This document shows, piece by piece, positions 22,752 to 30,116 of a stretch of 36,053 nt of DNA. Positions within the stretch are counted from its first letter, which is position 1. The number at the start of each line of letters is the position of its first letter. The notes under the pieces are model-generated. The model was given only the letters and a program-made list of their open reading frames with translations, had not been told where the DNA came from and made no database searches. The DNA is from Methylobacterium sp. E-066 (GTDB lineage Bacteria > Pseudomonadota > Alphaproteobacteria > Rhizobiales > Beijerinckiaceae). Where the stretch lies: contig NZ_JAKSYO010000144.1 in the NCBI RefSeq assembly GCF_022829635.1, positions 1 to 36,053 on the forward strand. The letters run 5' to 3'. Both the position numbers and the translations under genes were made by a program.

Positions 22752-23942
22752 ATGGCCCTGAGCCCCGCGGTCGTCCCGCTTCGCAGTCCGCCTGCGCAAT
22801 CCACGACATCGGCGGCGGCTCCGATCCGGGTGCTGGTCGCCGACGATTCCGCCGTGGTGCGCGGGCTGGTGGCCCGCTGGATCGCCGAGGCCGGGTTCGA
22901 GCTCGTCGGCACCGCCTCCAACGGCCGCATCGCCCTGGAGATGATGGCCAAGCAGGACCCGGATGTCGTGCTGCTCGACATCGAGATGCCGGAACTCGAC
23001 GGCACGACGGCGCTGCCGCGCATGCTCGCGATCAGCCCGAACCTCCAAGTCGTGATGATGTCGACGCTGACCACCCGGAACGCCGACATCTCGCTGAAAT
23101 GCCTCGCCCTCGGCGCGGTGGACTACATTGCAAAACCTGAGAGCAGCCGCGGCGTCACCACCTCGGAGACCTTCCGGGTCGAGCTGATCGAGCGGGTCCG
23201 GGTGTTCGGTGCCGCCCGCGCCCGGCGGCGCCCCCCGGGGACTCCTGGGGCCGCGCCGGCCCCCGCCCACGCGGCGCCCGCTTTGGCCCCCGCCGCGCCG
23301 ACGCCGCGCCCGGCCACCCCCTTCACCCTCCGGCCCAAGGTCCGCAACCGCACCCAGCCCCGCGCCCTGCTGATCGGCTCCTCGACCGGCGGACCCCGGG
23401 CGGTGGGCGAGATGCTGGAGGGGATCGGCGCCGCCGCCCTGCGCCGGGTGCCGGTTCTGATCGTGCAGCACATGCCGCCGATCTTCACCGCCGTGTTCGC
23501 CGAGCACCTCTCGACCCGCACCGGGCTGCGCGCGGCCGAGGGCAAGGCCGACGAGCGCCTGGAGGCGGGGCGGATCTACGTGGCCCCGGGCGGGCGCCAT
23601 ATGGGGCTGGTGACGGGTCCCAACGGTCCGACGATCCGGCTCACCGACGGGCCGCCGGTGAACTTCTGCCGCCCCGCCGTCGATGTCCTGTTCAAGGACG
23701 CCGCCGTGGTGTTCGGCGCCGCCACCGCCACGGTGATCCTCACCGGGATGGGCTCGGACGGCACCAACGGCGCCCGCGCCCTGACCGATGCGGGCGGCCC
23801 GGTCCTGGCCCAGGACGAGGCGACCAGCACCGTCTGGGGCATGCCCGGCAGCGTCGCCCGGGCCGGCCTCGCCGAGGCCGTGCTGCCGCTCCCCGAACTC
23901 GCGACGGCGCTGCGCGCCCTGATCACGGGGCAGCCGTCATGA
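22752..23942 (+). CDS. cheB: Chemotaxis protein-glutamate methylesterase CheB
   Basis: This encodes 396 residues. The N-terminal receiver has D31/D32 and phospho-acceptor D76 (LLDIEMPELDG). A proline/alanine-rich linker (about 160-200) leads to the C-terminal methylesterase domain with catalytic triad S211 (IGSSTGGP), H240 (VQHMPP) and D336 (GMGSDG). It removes methyl groups from receptors and deamidates glutamines. The stop overlaps the cheR start (ATGA), implying translational coupling of the opposing enzymes. Confidence 0.96.
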   Translation: MALSPAVVPLRSPPAQSTTSAAAPIRVLVADDSAVVRGLVARWIAEAGFELVGTASNGRIALEMMAKQDPDVVLLDIEMPELDGTTALPRMLAISPNLQVVMMSTLTTRNADISLKCLALGAVDYIAKPESSRGVTTSETFRVELIERVRVFGAARARRRPPGTPGAAPAPAHAAPALAPAAPTPRPATPFTLRPKVRNRTQPRALLIGSSTGGPRAVGEMLEGIGAAALRRVPVLIVQHMPPIFTAVFAEHLSTRTGLRAAEGKADERLEAGRIYVAPGGRHMGLVTGPNGPTIRLTDGPPVNFCRPAVDVLFKDAAVVFGAATATVILTGMGSDGTNGARALTDAGGPVLAQDEATSTVWGMPGSVARAGLAEAVLPLPELATALRALITGQPS

Positions 23943-24808
23943 CCGAGTTCGAGTTCGAATACCTGCGTACCTTCCTCAAGCAGCGCTCCGGCCTCGCGCT
24001 GACCGCGGAGAAGCGCTACCTCGTCGAGAGCCGGCTGACGCCGGTCTGCCGGCGCTTCGGCCTCGCGACCCTGGGCGACCTGATCGGTGCCCTGAAGATC
24101 GGCCAGGACAGCGCCATCGAGCGCGCCGTGGTCGAGGCCATGACCACGAACGAGACCTTCTTCTTCCGCGACCGCATCCCGTTCGACCTGTTCCGCGACA
24201 CGATCCTGCCCGAGGCCCTGGCGCGCAACGCCAGCAAGCGCCGGCTGCGGATCTGGTGCGCGGCGGCCTCGACCGGCCAGGAGCCCTATTCCCTGGCGAT
24301 GCTGCTGCAGGAGGCCGCCCCCCGGCTCGCCGGGTGGCAGGTCGAGATCGTCGCCACCGACCTGTCCACCGAGGTGATCGAGAAGGCCAAGCTCGGGCTC
24401 TACAGCCATTTCGAGGTCCAGCGCGGCCTGCCGGTGCAGTGGCTGATCAAGTACTTCACCCAGATCGGCGAGCAGTGGCAGATCGCCCAAAGCCTGCGCT
24501 CCATGGTGGATTACCGGCAGCTCAACCTGCTGCACAGCTTCGCGTCGCTCGGCCAGTTCGACGTGATCTACTGCCGCAACGTGCTGATCTACTTCGACGC
24601 GCCGACCAAGTCGGACGTGCTCGCCCGGCTCGCCGCCCAGCTCGCGCCGGGAGGCGCCCTGCTGCTCGGGGCCGCCGAGACGGTGATCGGCTTGACCGAC
24701 CGGCTCAGCCCGAACCCGAAGCATCGCGGCCTCTACGGCCACGCCGAACCGGTGGTGACCCGCGGCTCCGAGATGGCAGCCCCCCTGCGCGTCGCCGCCG
24801 GCGTCTGA
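23939..24808 (+). CDS. cheR: Chemotaxis protein methyltransferase CheR
   Basis: This encodes 289 residues. The N-terminal helical domain (YLRTFLKQRSGLALTAEKRYLVESRL; TNETFFFRD) precedes the SAM-binding domain with LRIWCAAASTGQEPYSLAM, VEIVATDLSTEVIEKAKLGLYS, and DVIYCRNVLIYFD. It methylates chemoreceptor glutamates using S-adenosylmethionine. This is the last gene of the che operon; a 13-bp hairpin follows its stop. Confidence 0.95.
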   Translation: MTEFEFEYLRTFLKQRSGLALTAEKRYLVESRLTPVCRRFGLATLGDLIGALKIGQDSAIERAVVEAMTTNETFFFRDRIPFDLFRDTILPEALARNASKRRLRIWCAAASTGQEPYSLAMLLQEAAPRLAGWQVEIVATDLSTEVIEKAKLGLYSHFEVQRGLPVQWLIKYFTQIGEQWQIAQSLRSMVDYRQLNLLHSFASLGQFDVIYCRNVLIYFDAPTKSDVLARLAAQLAPGGALLLGAAETVIGLTDRLSPNPKHRGLYGHAEPVVTRGSEMAAPLRVAAGV

Positions 24809-24819
24809 GCGCCCAGCAC

Positions 24820-24852
24820 GCTGCCGGTCCGAGCCCCGTTCGGACCGGCAGC
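24820..24852 (+). terminator. Terminator-like hairpin after the che operon
   Basis: GCTGCCGGTCCGA (24820-24832) pairs perfectly with 24840-24852, with a seven-base loop. It lies 12 bases after cheR. There is no T tract after it (CGTTCC follows), as often in high-GC genomes. Confidence 0.6.
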
Positions 24853-24988
24853 CGTTCCACATCCTGGCCGGCGCCCCGTCGCCGGGCGCATCGCCCGCCT
24901 GCACGCAACGGGGTCGACCGCGGCCGAGCGAGCCGGCATCACGGACCTGGCGGGACCGGCAAACGGCCGGGCGGCCAGGAGGCACGGC

Positions 24989-26005
24989 ATGGCGGCAGGA
25001 CACGGGGCGGGATTGCCCAAGGTCGCGTTCATCGGCACGGGCGGGACGATCGCGTCGCTGGGGCGCGATGCCCTCGACATCCTCGACTATTCCGCCACCG
25101 ACCGGCGCCTGGAAGCGGGCGGCATCCTGGATGCGGTCCCGGAGCTGGCTGCAGTCGCCACCGTGATCCCGGTGCCGTTCCGGGCGGTCCCGAGCTCGGC
25201 GATCGGCTTCGCCGAGTGGCGCGATCTCGTCCTGTTGTGCGCGCAGACCGCCGCCGCGCATCCGGACCTCGCCGGCATCGTCATCGGGCACGGCACCGCC
25301 ACCCTGGAGGAGACCGCCTACGCGTTGAGCCTCACCCTGACGATCGACCTGCCGGTGGTGCTGGTCGGCTCGCAGCGGCCGATGAGCGCGCTGTCGACCG
25401 ATGCCAAGCTCAATCTCGTGGCGGCGATCCGCACCGCCGCCGCGCCGGCCTCCCGCGGCCGGGGCGTACTCGTGGTGCTCAACGACGAGATCCAGGCGGC
25501 GCGCGAGGTGACCAAGACCTCGGTGGCCCGGCTCCAGACCTTCCGCACCCCGGATTTCGGCGTGCTCGGCCAGGTCGACGGCGATCATGTCCGGTACTAC
25601 CGTCGCTCCGAGCGCGCCCATGCACCCGGCACGCCGTTCGACATCCGGACGCTGCCCGCCCTGCCGCGGGTCGACGTGTCCTACGGCTACGCCGATGCCG
25701 ACGGCACGGCGGTGCGGGCGTTCCGGGCGGCCGGAGCCCGCGGCCTGGTCTCGGCCGGGCTCGCCCCGGGCATGACCCCGCCGGCCGAGGCCGATGCCCT
25801 GGAAGAGGCCGCCGCGGCCGGCATCCTGGTGGTGATGTCGACCCGGGCCGGCAGCGGCGTGGTACCCCTGACCACGCGCCTGCGCGCCCGCGGCATCCTC
25901 AGCGCCGACAACCTGACCCCGCAGAAGGCCCGGATCCTGCTCGCCCTGGCGTTGACCGTGACGTCCGAGCCCGAGGCGGTCGCGCGCGTCTTCGCCACCT
26001 ACTGA
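24989..26005 (+). CDS. Asparaginase-family amidohydrolase, missing canonical Asp
   Basis: This encodes 338 residues from ATG 24989, with AGGAGG 6 bases upstream. The family marks are GTGGTIAS (nucleophile T20), VIGHGTATLEETAYAL with T103, LVGSQRPMSALSTDAKLNL, and LNDEIQAAREVTKTS with K176. In L-asparaginases the second threonine is followed by aspartate (HGTDTMEET); here it is alanine (A104), so the Thr-Asp-Lys triad is incomplete. The length is normal and nothing suggests decay. It may prefer another amide substrate. There is no signal peptide, so it is cytoplasmic. It is in an operon with the isochorismatase-family gene 6 bases downstream. Confidence 0.85.
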   Translation: MAAGHGAGLPKVAFIGTGGTIASLGRDALDILDYSATDRRLEAGGILDAVPELAAVATVIPVPFRAVPSSAIGFAEWRDLVLLCAQTAAAHPDLAGIVIGHGTATLEETAYALSLTLTIDLPVVLVGSQRPMSALSTDAKLNLVAAIRTAAAPASRGRGVLVVLNDEIQAAREVTKTSVARLQTFRTPDFGVLGQVDGDHVRYYRRSERAHAPGTPFDIRTLPALPRVDVSYGYADADGTAVRAFRAAGARGLVSAGLAPGMTPPAEADALEEAAAAGILVVMSTRAGSGVVPLTTRLRARGILSADNLTPQKARILLALALTVTSEPEAVARVFATY

Positions 26006-26011
26006 GGAACG

Positions 26012-26542
26012 ATGCCCCTGATCGATCCCGCCCGCTCGCTGCTCCTCGTCATCGACGTCCAGGTCCGGCTGATGCCGGCCATCGCCGACGGCGCCGGGGT
26101 GATCGCCAACACCGGCCGCCTCCTCGCGGCGGCCAAGATGCTCGACGTGCCGTCCCTGTTCACCGAGCAGAATGCCGGCGGCCTCGGGCCGACCGTGCCG
26201 GAGCTCGCCCCGGAGCCCGGGGCGGCCATCGCCAAGATGAGCTTCGGCGCCGCGGAGGCGCCGGGCTTCCTCGACCGGATCGGGGACCGCGACCTCGTGG
26301 TCGCCGGCTGCGAGGCGCATATCTGCGTGCTGCAGACGGTGCTCGGGCTCCTCGACGCCGGGCGGCGCGTCTCCGTGGTGGCCGACGCGGTGGGTTCGCG
26401 CCGGTCCGAGAACCGCGACGCCGGCCTCGCCCGGATGGCGGCCCACGGGGCCGGGATCGTCACCACCGAGATGGCGGTGTTCGAGTGGCTCGGCACCGCC
26501 CGCCACCCGCGGTTTCGCGAGGCCGTCAAGCTGATCAAGTAG
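26012..26542 (+). CDS. Isochorismatase-family cysteine hydrolase
   Basis: This encodes 176 residues. The catalytic triad is visible as D15 (LLVIDVQVRL), K75 (IAKMSF) and C105 (GCEAHICVLQT), with the cis-peptide region VVAGCEAH before it. The superfamily includes nicotinamidases, ureido- and carbamoyl-amidohydrolases and isochorismatases; the short form with CEAHICV is common in proteobacteria and of unknown substrate. Its ribosome binding site overlaps the stop of the asparaginase-family gene, so the two are cotranscribed and may act on related amides. It is convergent with ecfG, with only four bases between them. Confidence 0.85.
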   Translation: MPLIDPARSLLLVIDVQVRLMPAIADGAGVIANTGRLLAAAKMLDVPSLFTEQNAGGLGPTVPELAPEPGAAIAKMSFGAAEAPGFLDRIGDRDLVVAGCEAHICVLQTVLGLLDAGRRVSVVADAVGSRRSENRDAGLARMAAHGAGIVTTEMAVFEWLGTARHPRFREAVKLIK

Positions 26543-26546
26543 GCGT

Positions 26547-27143
26547 TCAGCGACTGTCCAGCGCCGCCCGGGTGCGGGCATCGGTGCCGATATCGTCCGG
26601 GCCTTCGAGTTCCAGAACCTCGATCAGGCGCATCCGGGCGCGGCTGACCCGGCTCTTGATCGTCCCGACCGCGACGCCGCAGATCGCGGCGGCCTCCTCG
26701 TAGGTGAAGCTCTGGGCTCCCACCAGCACCAGGGCTTCCCGCTGGGCATGGGGCAGCCGGTTGAGGGCGCTCTGGAACTGCGCCATCTCCATCCGCACCT
26801 CCTGCTCGGGCAGGGAGGTCAGCTTGCCGGCCATCACGCCGTCGGCATCCTCGACCTCGCGCTTGCGCTTGCGCTGCTCCGAATAGAACAGGTTGCGCAG
26901 GATCGTGAACAGCCAAGCGGTCAGGTTGGTCCCCCGGCGGAAGCTGCCGGCATTGACCCAGGCGCGCACCAGCGTGTCCTGCACGAGGTCGTCCGAGCGG
27001 TCGAGGTCGTAGGTCAGCGAGAACGCGAAGGCCCGCAGGGCCGGGATCGCCCCGAGCAGGAGATCGCGCATCTCGGCATCGACCCCTTGCGTCGGCGGCC
27101 CGGACTGGCTGCCGACGGGCGCGGCTTGCAGGGTCATGGTCAT
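26547..27143 (-). CDS. ecfG: General stress response sigma factor EcfG
   Basis: This encodes 198 residues. Sigma region 2 is seen at about 30-95 (ALRAFAFSLTYDLDRSDDLVQDTLVRAWVNAGSF and TNLTAWLFTILRNLFYSEQRKRKRE) and region 4 at about 130-185 (LPHAQREALVLVGAQSFTYEEAAAICGVAVGTIKSRVSRARMRL). The EcfG group is the alphaproteobacterial general stress sigma factor, held by NepR and released when phosphorylated PhyR binds NepR. The start overlaps the nepR stop (ATGA). The assignment rests on the sequence and the NepR partner; phyR is not in the window. Confidence 0.92.
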   Translation of the reverse strand: MTMTLQAAPVGSQSGPPTQGVDAEMRDLLLGAIPALRAFAFSLTYDLDRSDDLVQDTLVRAWVNAGSFRRGTNLTAWLFTILRNLFYSEQRKRKREVEDADGVMAGKLTSLPEQEVRMEMAQFQSALNRLPHAQREALVLVGAQSFTYEEAAAICGVAVGTIKSRVSRARMRLIEVLELEGPDDIGTDARTRAALDSR

Positions 27144-27442
27144 TGCGGGGCCTCCGTGTCGGAGCATGCGGCGAGGTCGTCGATCAGAGTCCGGAGCCGC
27201 TCCGGGATCGGCAGGGCCAGAACATCGGCGTAGTGCAGGCGCAGGCCGCGCCCGATCCGGGTGCGATCCGCGTCGCTGATCGCCCGGCGCCCGGGTGCGA
27301 CGCGCGCGGGCGCGCCGTCCGGCAGGGGCGCGGCCAAAGTTGGTGCGGCCAAGGGCACGGTATCGTTCGCGGGCCTCAACCCGGCTCCGTCCGCGTCTCC
27401 TGCGAAGCGCGTCACCGCCCGCTCGTCCTTGCCCTGGGTCAT
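27140..27442 (-). CDS. nepR: NepR anti-sigma factor
   Basis: This encodes 100 residues from ATG 27442 (an in-frame GTG at 27448 is an alternative). The N-terminal 60 residues are disordered and variable. The C-terminal part ISDADRTRIGRGLRLHYADVLALPIPERLRTLIDDLA matches the NepR core with two helices: (I)G..LR..Y..V...P+P+R...L+..L. NepR binds EcfG and keeps it inactive until phosphorylated PhyR captures it. It overlaps ecfG by four bases. In many Rhizobiales phyR lies divergently just upstream, but here no such gene follows. Confidence 0.88.
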   Translation of the reverse strand: MTQGKDERAVTRFAGDADGAGLRPANDTVPLAAPTLAAPLPDGAPARVAPGRRAISDADRTRIGRGLRLHYADVLALPIPERLRTLIDDLAACSDTEAPQ

Positions 27443-27859
27443 GATCACGCCCCGACCAGCGGCGATGCGGCCCGAAGAGCCGGCGATCCGCCGCCCCGGT
27501 CTCGCGACCGGTTCCGGCTGAGACGCGCGTCATCGCCTTCCGACGGCGCTGGTAGGCGCAGTGAATTTAATCGGTTCTGAACTTCGTATTCATCAAATCT
27601 TAATGTGAAAATTTGCGAGCTGGACGGTAATTTATTGACAAACACGCCAGATACAATTCAGAAATACATATTTTAGCTTGGCAGTAAGTCAACATCGCGG
27701 GATGCGGCTGAACGGCTGCTGAGCGTGGCCGGCCAGATTCCCCAGCGGAAAAGACCAGGACTCAGCCCGCACACGCTCGGCCGGAGCAGAACCTGACGGG
27801 TCGTCGAGGAAAGGATTGCACGCGCGGTCCCGGCCGGAGGCCCAGGGGCGCGGGAGGTG
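27443..27859. other. Gene-free region with low-GC island upstream of nepR
   Basis: No gene is supported. Positions 27560-27690 are far richer in A and T than the surroundings and probably contain the nepR promoter. I looked for GGAAC-N16/17-CGTT, the EcfG autoregulatory promoter, on the minus strand and did not find a good match; GGAAC at 27511-27515 (reverse strand) lacks a proper -10. There are no repeats of the families found elsewhere. Confidence 0.5.
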
Positions 27860-27934
27860 TGGTGCCGGTGGAGAGGATCGAACTCCCGACCTTCGGTTTA
27901 CAAAACCGCTGCACTACCGCTGTGCTACACCGGC
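27860..27934 (-). tRNA. tRNA-Thr (UGU)
   Basis: Read on the minus strand, the acceptor arms GCCGGTG/CACCGGC pair fully. The D-arm is GCACAGCGGTAGTGC, the anticodon stem CGGTT/AACCG encloses TTTGTAA (anticodon TGT, reading ACA), and the T-arm has GAGTTCGATCC. The discriminator is A and CCA is encoded (27860-27862). Confidence 0.97.
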
Positions 27935-28016
27935 CCGCGACACGCTTGCTATCAGTCGCGGTGCCGCCGCTCAAGCCGAGGCGGCCCGGGATCCGGGATC
28001 TGTCGCGCGGAATCGG

Positions 28017-28397
28017 CTAGCGGCCCGAGTTGCGCACCAGGGCCTTCAGGCGCTGGTCGGCCCGGTCGATCCGCTCGGCGATGCCCCGGCGGATGCAGCG
28101 GTCGACCGAGTCGCCGGCGTAGAAGCCGATCGTCTTGTCCTGGTGCCGGCAGGCCTGGATCGGCGGCCAGGCGACCACCGCGGCCACGACCAGCAGCACG
28201 ACCAGGGCATCGACGACGAGCCAGCTCTTCCAGCCTAAGCGGAAGCCGCCCCGGCCGGTGGCCTGGGGCCCTCGGCGGCGGCCGCGCCGGTTCTCCGGCT
28301 CGGTGCCGAGCCGCGCCATGCGGACGCGGAACTGGGCCTCCTCGAGGGCGTCGGGGGCGGCGCCGGAGGAGGCTGAGGGGAGGAGTCGGCTGGACAT
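28017..28397 (-). CDS. Hypothetical single-pass membrane protein
   Basis: This encodes 126 residues. The N-terminal half is basic and polar (RVRMARLGTEPENRRGRRRGPQ), one membrane helix lies at about 58-77 (SWLVVDALVVLLVVAAVVAW), and the C-terminal part contains QACRHQDKTIGFYAGDSVDRCIRRGIAERIDRADQRLK with two cysteines, likely periplasmic and possibly disulfide-linked. No family is recognised. It is on the same strand as the next small membrane protein with 60 bases between them. Confidence 0.6.
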   Translation of the reverse strand: MSSRLLPSASSGAAPDALEEAQFRVRMARLGTEPENRRGRRRGPQATGRGGFRLGWKSWLVVDALVVLLVVAAVVAWPPIQACRHQDKTIGFYAGDSVDRCIRRGIAERIDRADQRLKALVRNSGR

Positions 28398-28457
28398 GGC
28401 GGGAACTCGCGAGGATCGGTGCGAAGCGGGACGCGGCGGGGTGTTCGCCCGCGCGCC

Positions 28458-28751
28458 TCAGTCGATCAGGCGCTTCAGAAGGGCGAAGTTGTCCTGCATC
28501 GACAGGACGTTGCCGATCATCTCGCCGCGCGCGCAGGCGCCCGCGCCGAGGAGCCCGAACCAGCTCGACGCGGCGGGGCGGGCGCTGCAATCGGCGAAGC
28601 TGCCGTAGAGGAAGATCGCCCCGGGCAGCAGGAACAAGGCGAGCTTCACGAGCCCGAACATCCGCCCGAACAGGGTCTTGCGGGGGCGCCGCGGCTCGTC
28701 CCAGTCGTCGTCCCAATCCGCGTCGGCGGCGTCCCTGTCTCGACGGTCCAT
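28458..28751 (-). CDS. Hypothetical small membrane protein
   Basis: This encodes 97 residues. An acidic, Asp/Trp-rich N-terminus (MDRRDRDAADADWDDDWDEP) and basic stretch RRPRKTLFGR lead into a hydrophobic helix FGLVKLALFLLPGAIFLYGSF; a second part holds two cysteines (FADCSARP and GACARGEM). It likely has one membrane helix. No family is recognised. It lies between cpdR and the 28017-28397 gene, all on the minus strand. Confidence 0.6.
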   Translation of the reverse strand: MDRRDRDAADADWDDDWDEPRRPRKTLFGRMFGLVKLALFLLPGAIFLYGSFADCSARPAASSWFGLLGAGACARGEMIGNVLSMQDNFALLKRLID

Positions 28752-28886
28752 CGCGGTCTCGTGTCCGGCCTGATCGGAATTCGCCGGATGAAACTGCCAC
28801 GCTTTCGTGAAGCGGTGGCTAAAGCGGATGTTTAAAGGCGGATGAAATCATCATTCGCCGGCCGTCGACGACCCAAAAGGCGCGCG

Positions 28887-29252
28887 TCAGGCGGCGAGCG
28901 CCCGTCTCACCGTGGCGCGCAGGTCGGCGAGCGAGAACGGCTTGGTCAGCACGTCGGTGACGATCGCGTCGAGCCCGCGAGCCCGTTCCCGCTGGTCGGC
29001 GAAGCCGGTCATCAGCAGGATGGTCAGGTCCGGGAAGTCGCGCTTGGCGGCGAGCGCCAGGGCGATGCCGTCCATGAGCGGCATGCGGATGTCGGTCAGC
29101 ATCAGGTCGAACCCGCCATCGGCCTCGTTGAGCCGGTCGAGCCCGTCGCTGCCATCGTTGGCGGTCACGACGGCATGGCCGTCGATCTCCAGCCCCCGCT
29201 TGAGGAAGCCGCGGACGGTCTCTTCGTCATCCACGAGAAGGATGCGCGCCAT
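28887..29252 (-). CDS. cpdR: Single-domain response regulator CpdR
   Basis: This encodes 121 residues, a receiver with no output domain. D8/D9 (LLVDDE), phospho-acceptor D54 (LMLTDIRMPLMDGIALALAA), T81 and K104 (VLTKPFSLADLRA) are present. The stretch MDGIALALAAKRDFPDLTILLMTGFADQRERARGLDAIVTDV is typical of CpdR rather than CheY. In Caulobacter, unphosphorylated CpdR primes ClpXP to degrade cell-cycle proteins, and phosphate comes from CckA through ChpT. It ends in Ala-Ala, as does Caulobacter CpdR. chpT is also in this window. Confidence 0.88.
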   Translation of the reverse strand: MARILLVDDEETVRGFLKRGLEIDGHAVVTANDGSDGLDRLNEADGGFDLMLTDIRMPLMDGIALALAAKRDFPDLTILLMTGFADQRERARGLDAIVTDVLTKPFSLADLRATVRRALAA

Positions 29253-29436
29253 GGGGTTCCGTAAACGTTCCTGATCCCGGGCCTGATTCCGAGGGCGTCC
29301 CGCCAGGATGAGACTTCAGGCCTGTTTATGGATAACAGATCACGAACGGAACCGTTGCCCTGTCAAGTCAGGCGACGGGAAAACAATCGCATCGCCGGTC
29401 GGCGCGGCGAAAATGCCGCGCCCGATCGCGGGCGCG

Positions 29437-30006
29437 TCAGGCCTCGTCGAACAGGTCCGGGTCGCCGCTGTCGAAATCGACCACGCCCACGAAGGGCAAT
29501 TGGCGGAAGGCGTGGGCTGCATCCATCCCGTAGCCGACCACGAACACGTCCGGGCAGGTGAAGCCGACGAAATCGGCGTCGATCGTCACGGCGCGCTTGC
29601 CCGGCTTCTCCAGCAGCACCGCGGTGAGCACCCGCTTGGCGCCGCGGGCCATGAGGAGGTCCTTGGCGAACACGACGGTCCGGCCGGATTCCAGGATGTC
29701 GTCCACCAGGAGCACGTCCCGCCCGCGCACCTCGCTCTGCACGTCGCGCAGGATCTCGACCTGGCCGGTGGAGACGGTGCCGGTGCGGTAGCTCGACAGA
29801 TGCACGAACTCCACCTGCGGCGACAGCCCAACCCGGTGCAGCGCCCGCAGCAGGTCGGCGGCGAACATGAAGCTGCCCTTGAGCACCGCCACGACCAGGA
29901 GGTTCTCCGGGTTCGCCGACAGGATCTCCTGGGCCAGCTCGGTGTTGCGCTTGGCGATCGCCGCCTCGTCGAACAGGGGGCGGACGCGCCGCTCGGGGAT
30001 ACTCAT
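29437..30006 (-). CDS. hpt: Hypoxanthine phosphoribosyltransferase
   Basis: This encodes 189 residues. It is a type I phosphoribosyltransferase: the PRPP loop LLVDDILESGRTV with the paired acidic residues, the dinucleotide loop LKGSFMFAADLLRAL, the flexible region SSYRTGTVSTGQVEI, and the purine-binding end VGFTCPDVFVVGYGMDAAHAFRQLPFVGVV. It salvages hypoxanthine (and usually guanine) to the nucleotide. The ribosome binding site is weak. It lies 110 bases downstream of a dehydrogenase on the same strand. Confidence 0.93.
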   Translation of the reverse strand: MSIPERRVRPLFDEAAIAKRNTELAQEILSANPENLLVVAVLKGSFMFAADLLRALHRVGLSPQVEFVHLSSYRTGTVSTGQVEILRDVQSEVRGRDVLLVDDILESGRTVVFAKDLLMARGAKRVLTAVLLEKPGKRAVTIDADFVGFTCPDVFVVGYGMDAAHAFRQLPFVGVVDFDSGDPDLFDEA

Positions 30007-30116
30007 CTGACGGGTCCCGGAGGTTTCTTTTTGTGCGGGCTCACCGCCGCGATCGAGACCGACCTTAACGCCCAGGACCCGCCGGGGGAACTCCGGATCA
30101 AGCCGGCGGCCTGCCG

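Noticed and set aside
23576..26581. 1001-codon minus-strand open frame opposite cheB, cheR and the asparaginase gene
   Set aside because: It covers three well-supported genes in antisense and is low-complexity, His/Arg/Gly-rich.
27635..27670. TTGACA with TACAAT as a plus-strand promoter
   Set aside because: The spacing is only 11 bases and the only downstream feature on that strand would be antisense to tRNA-Thr.
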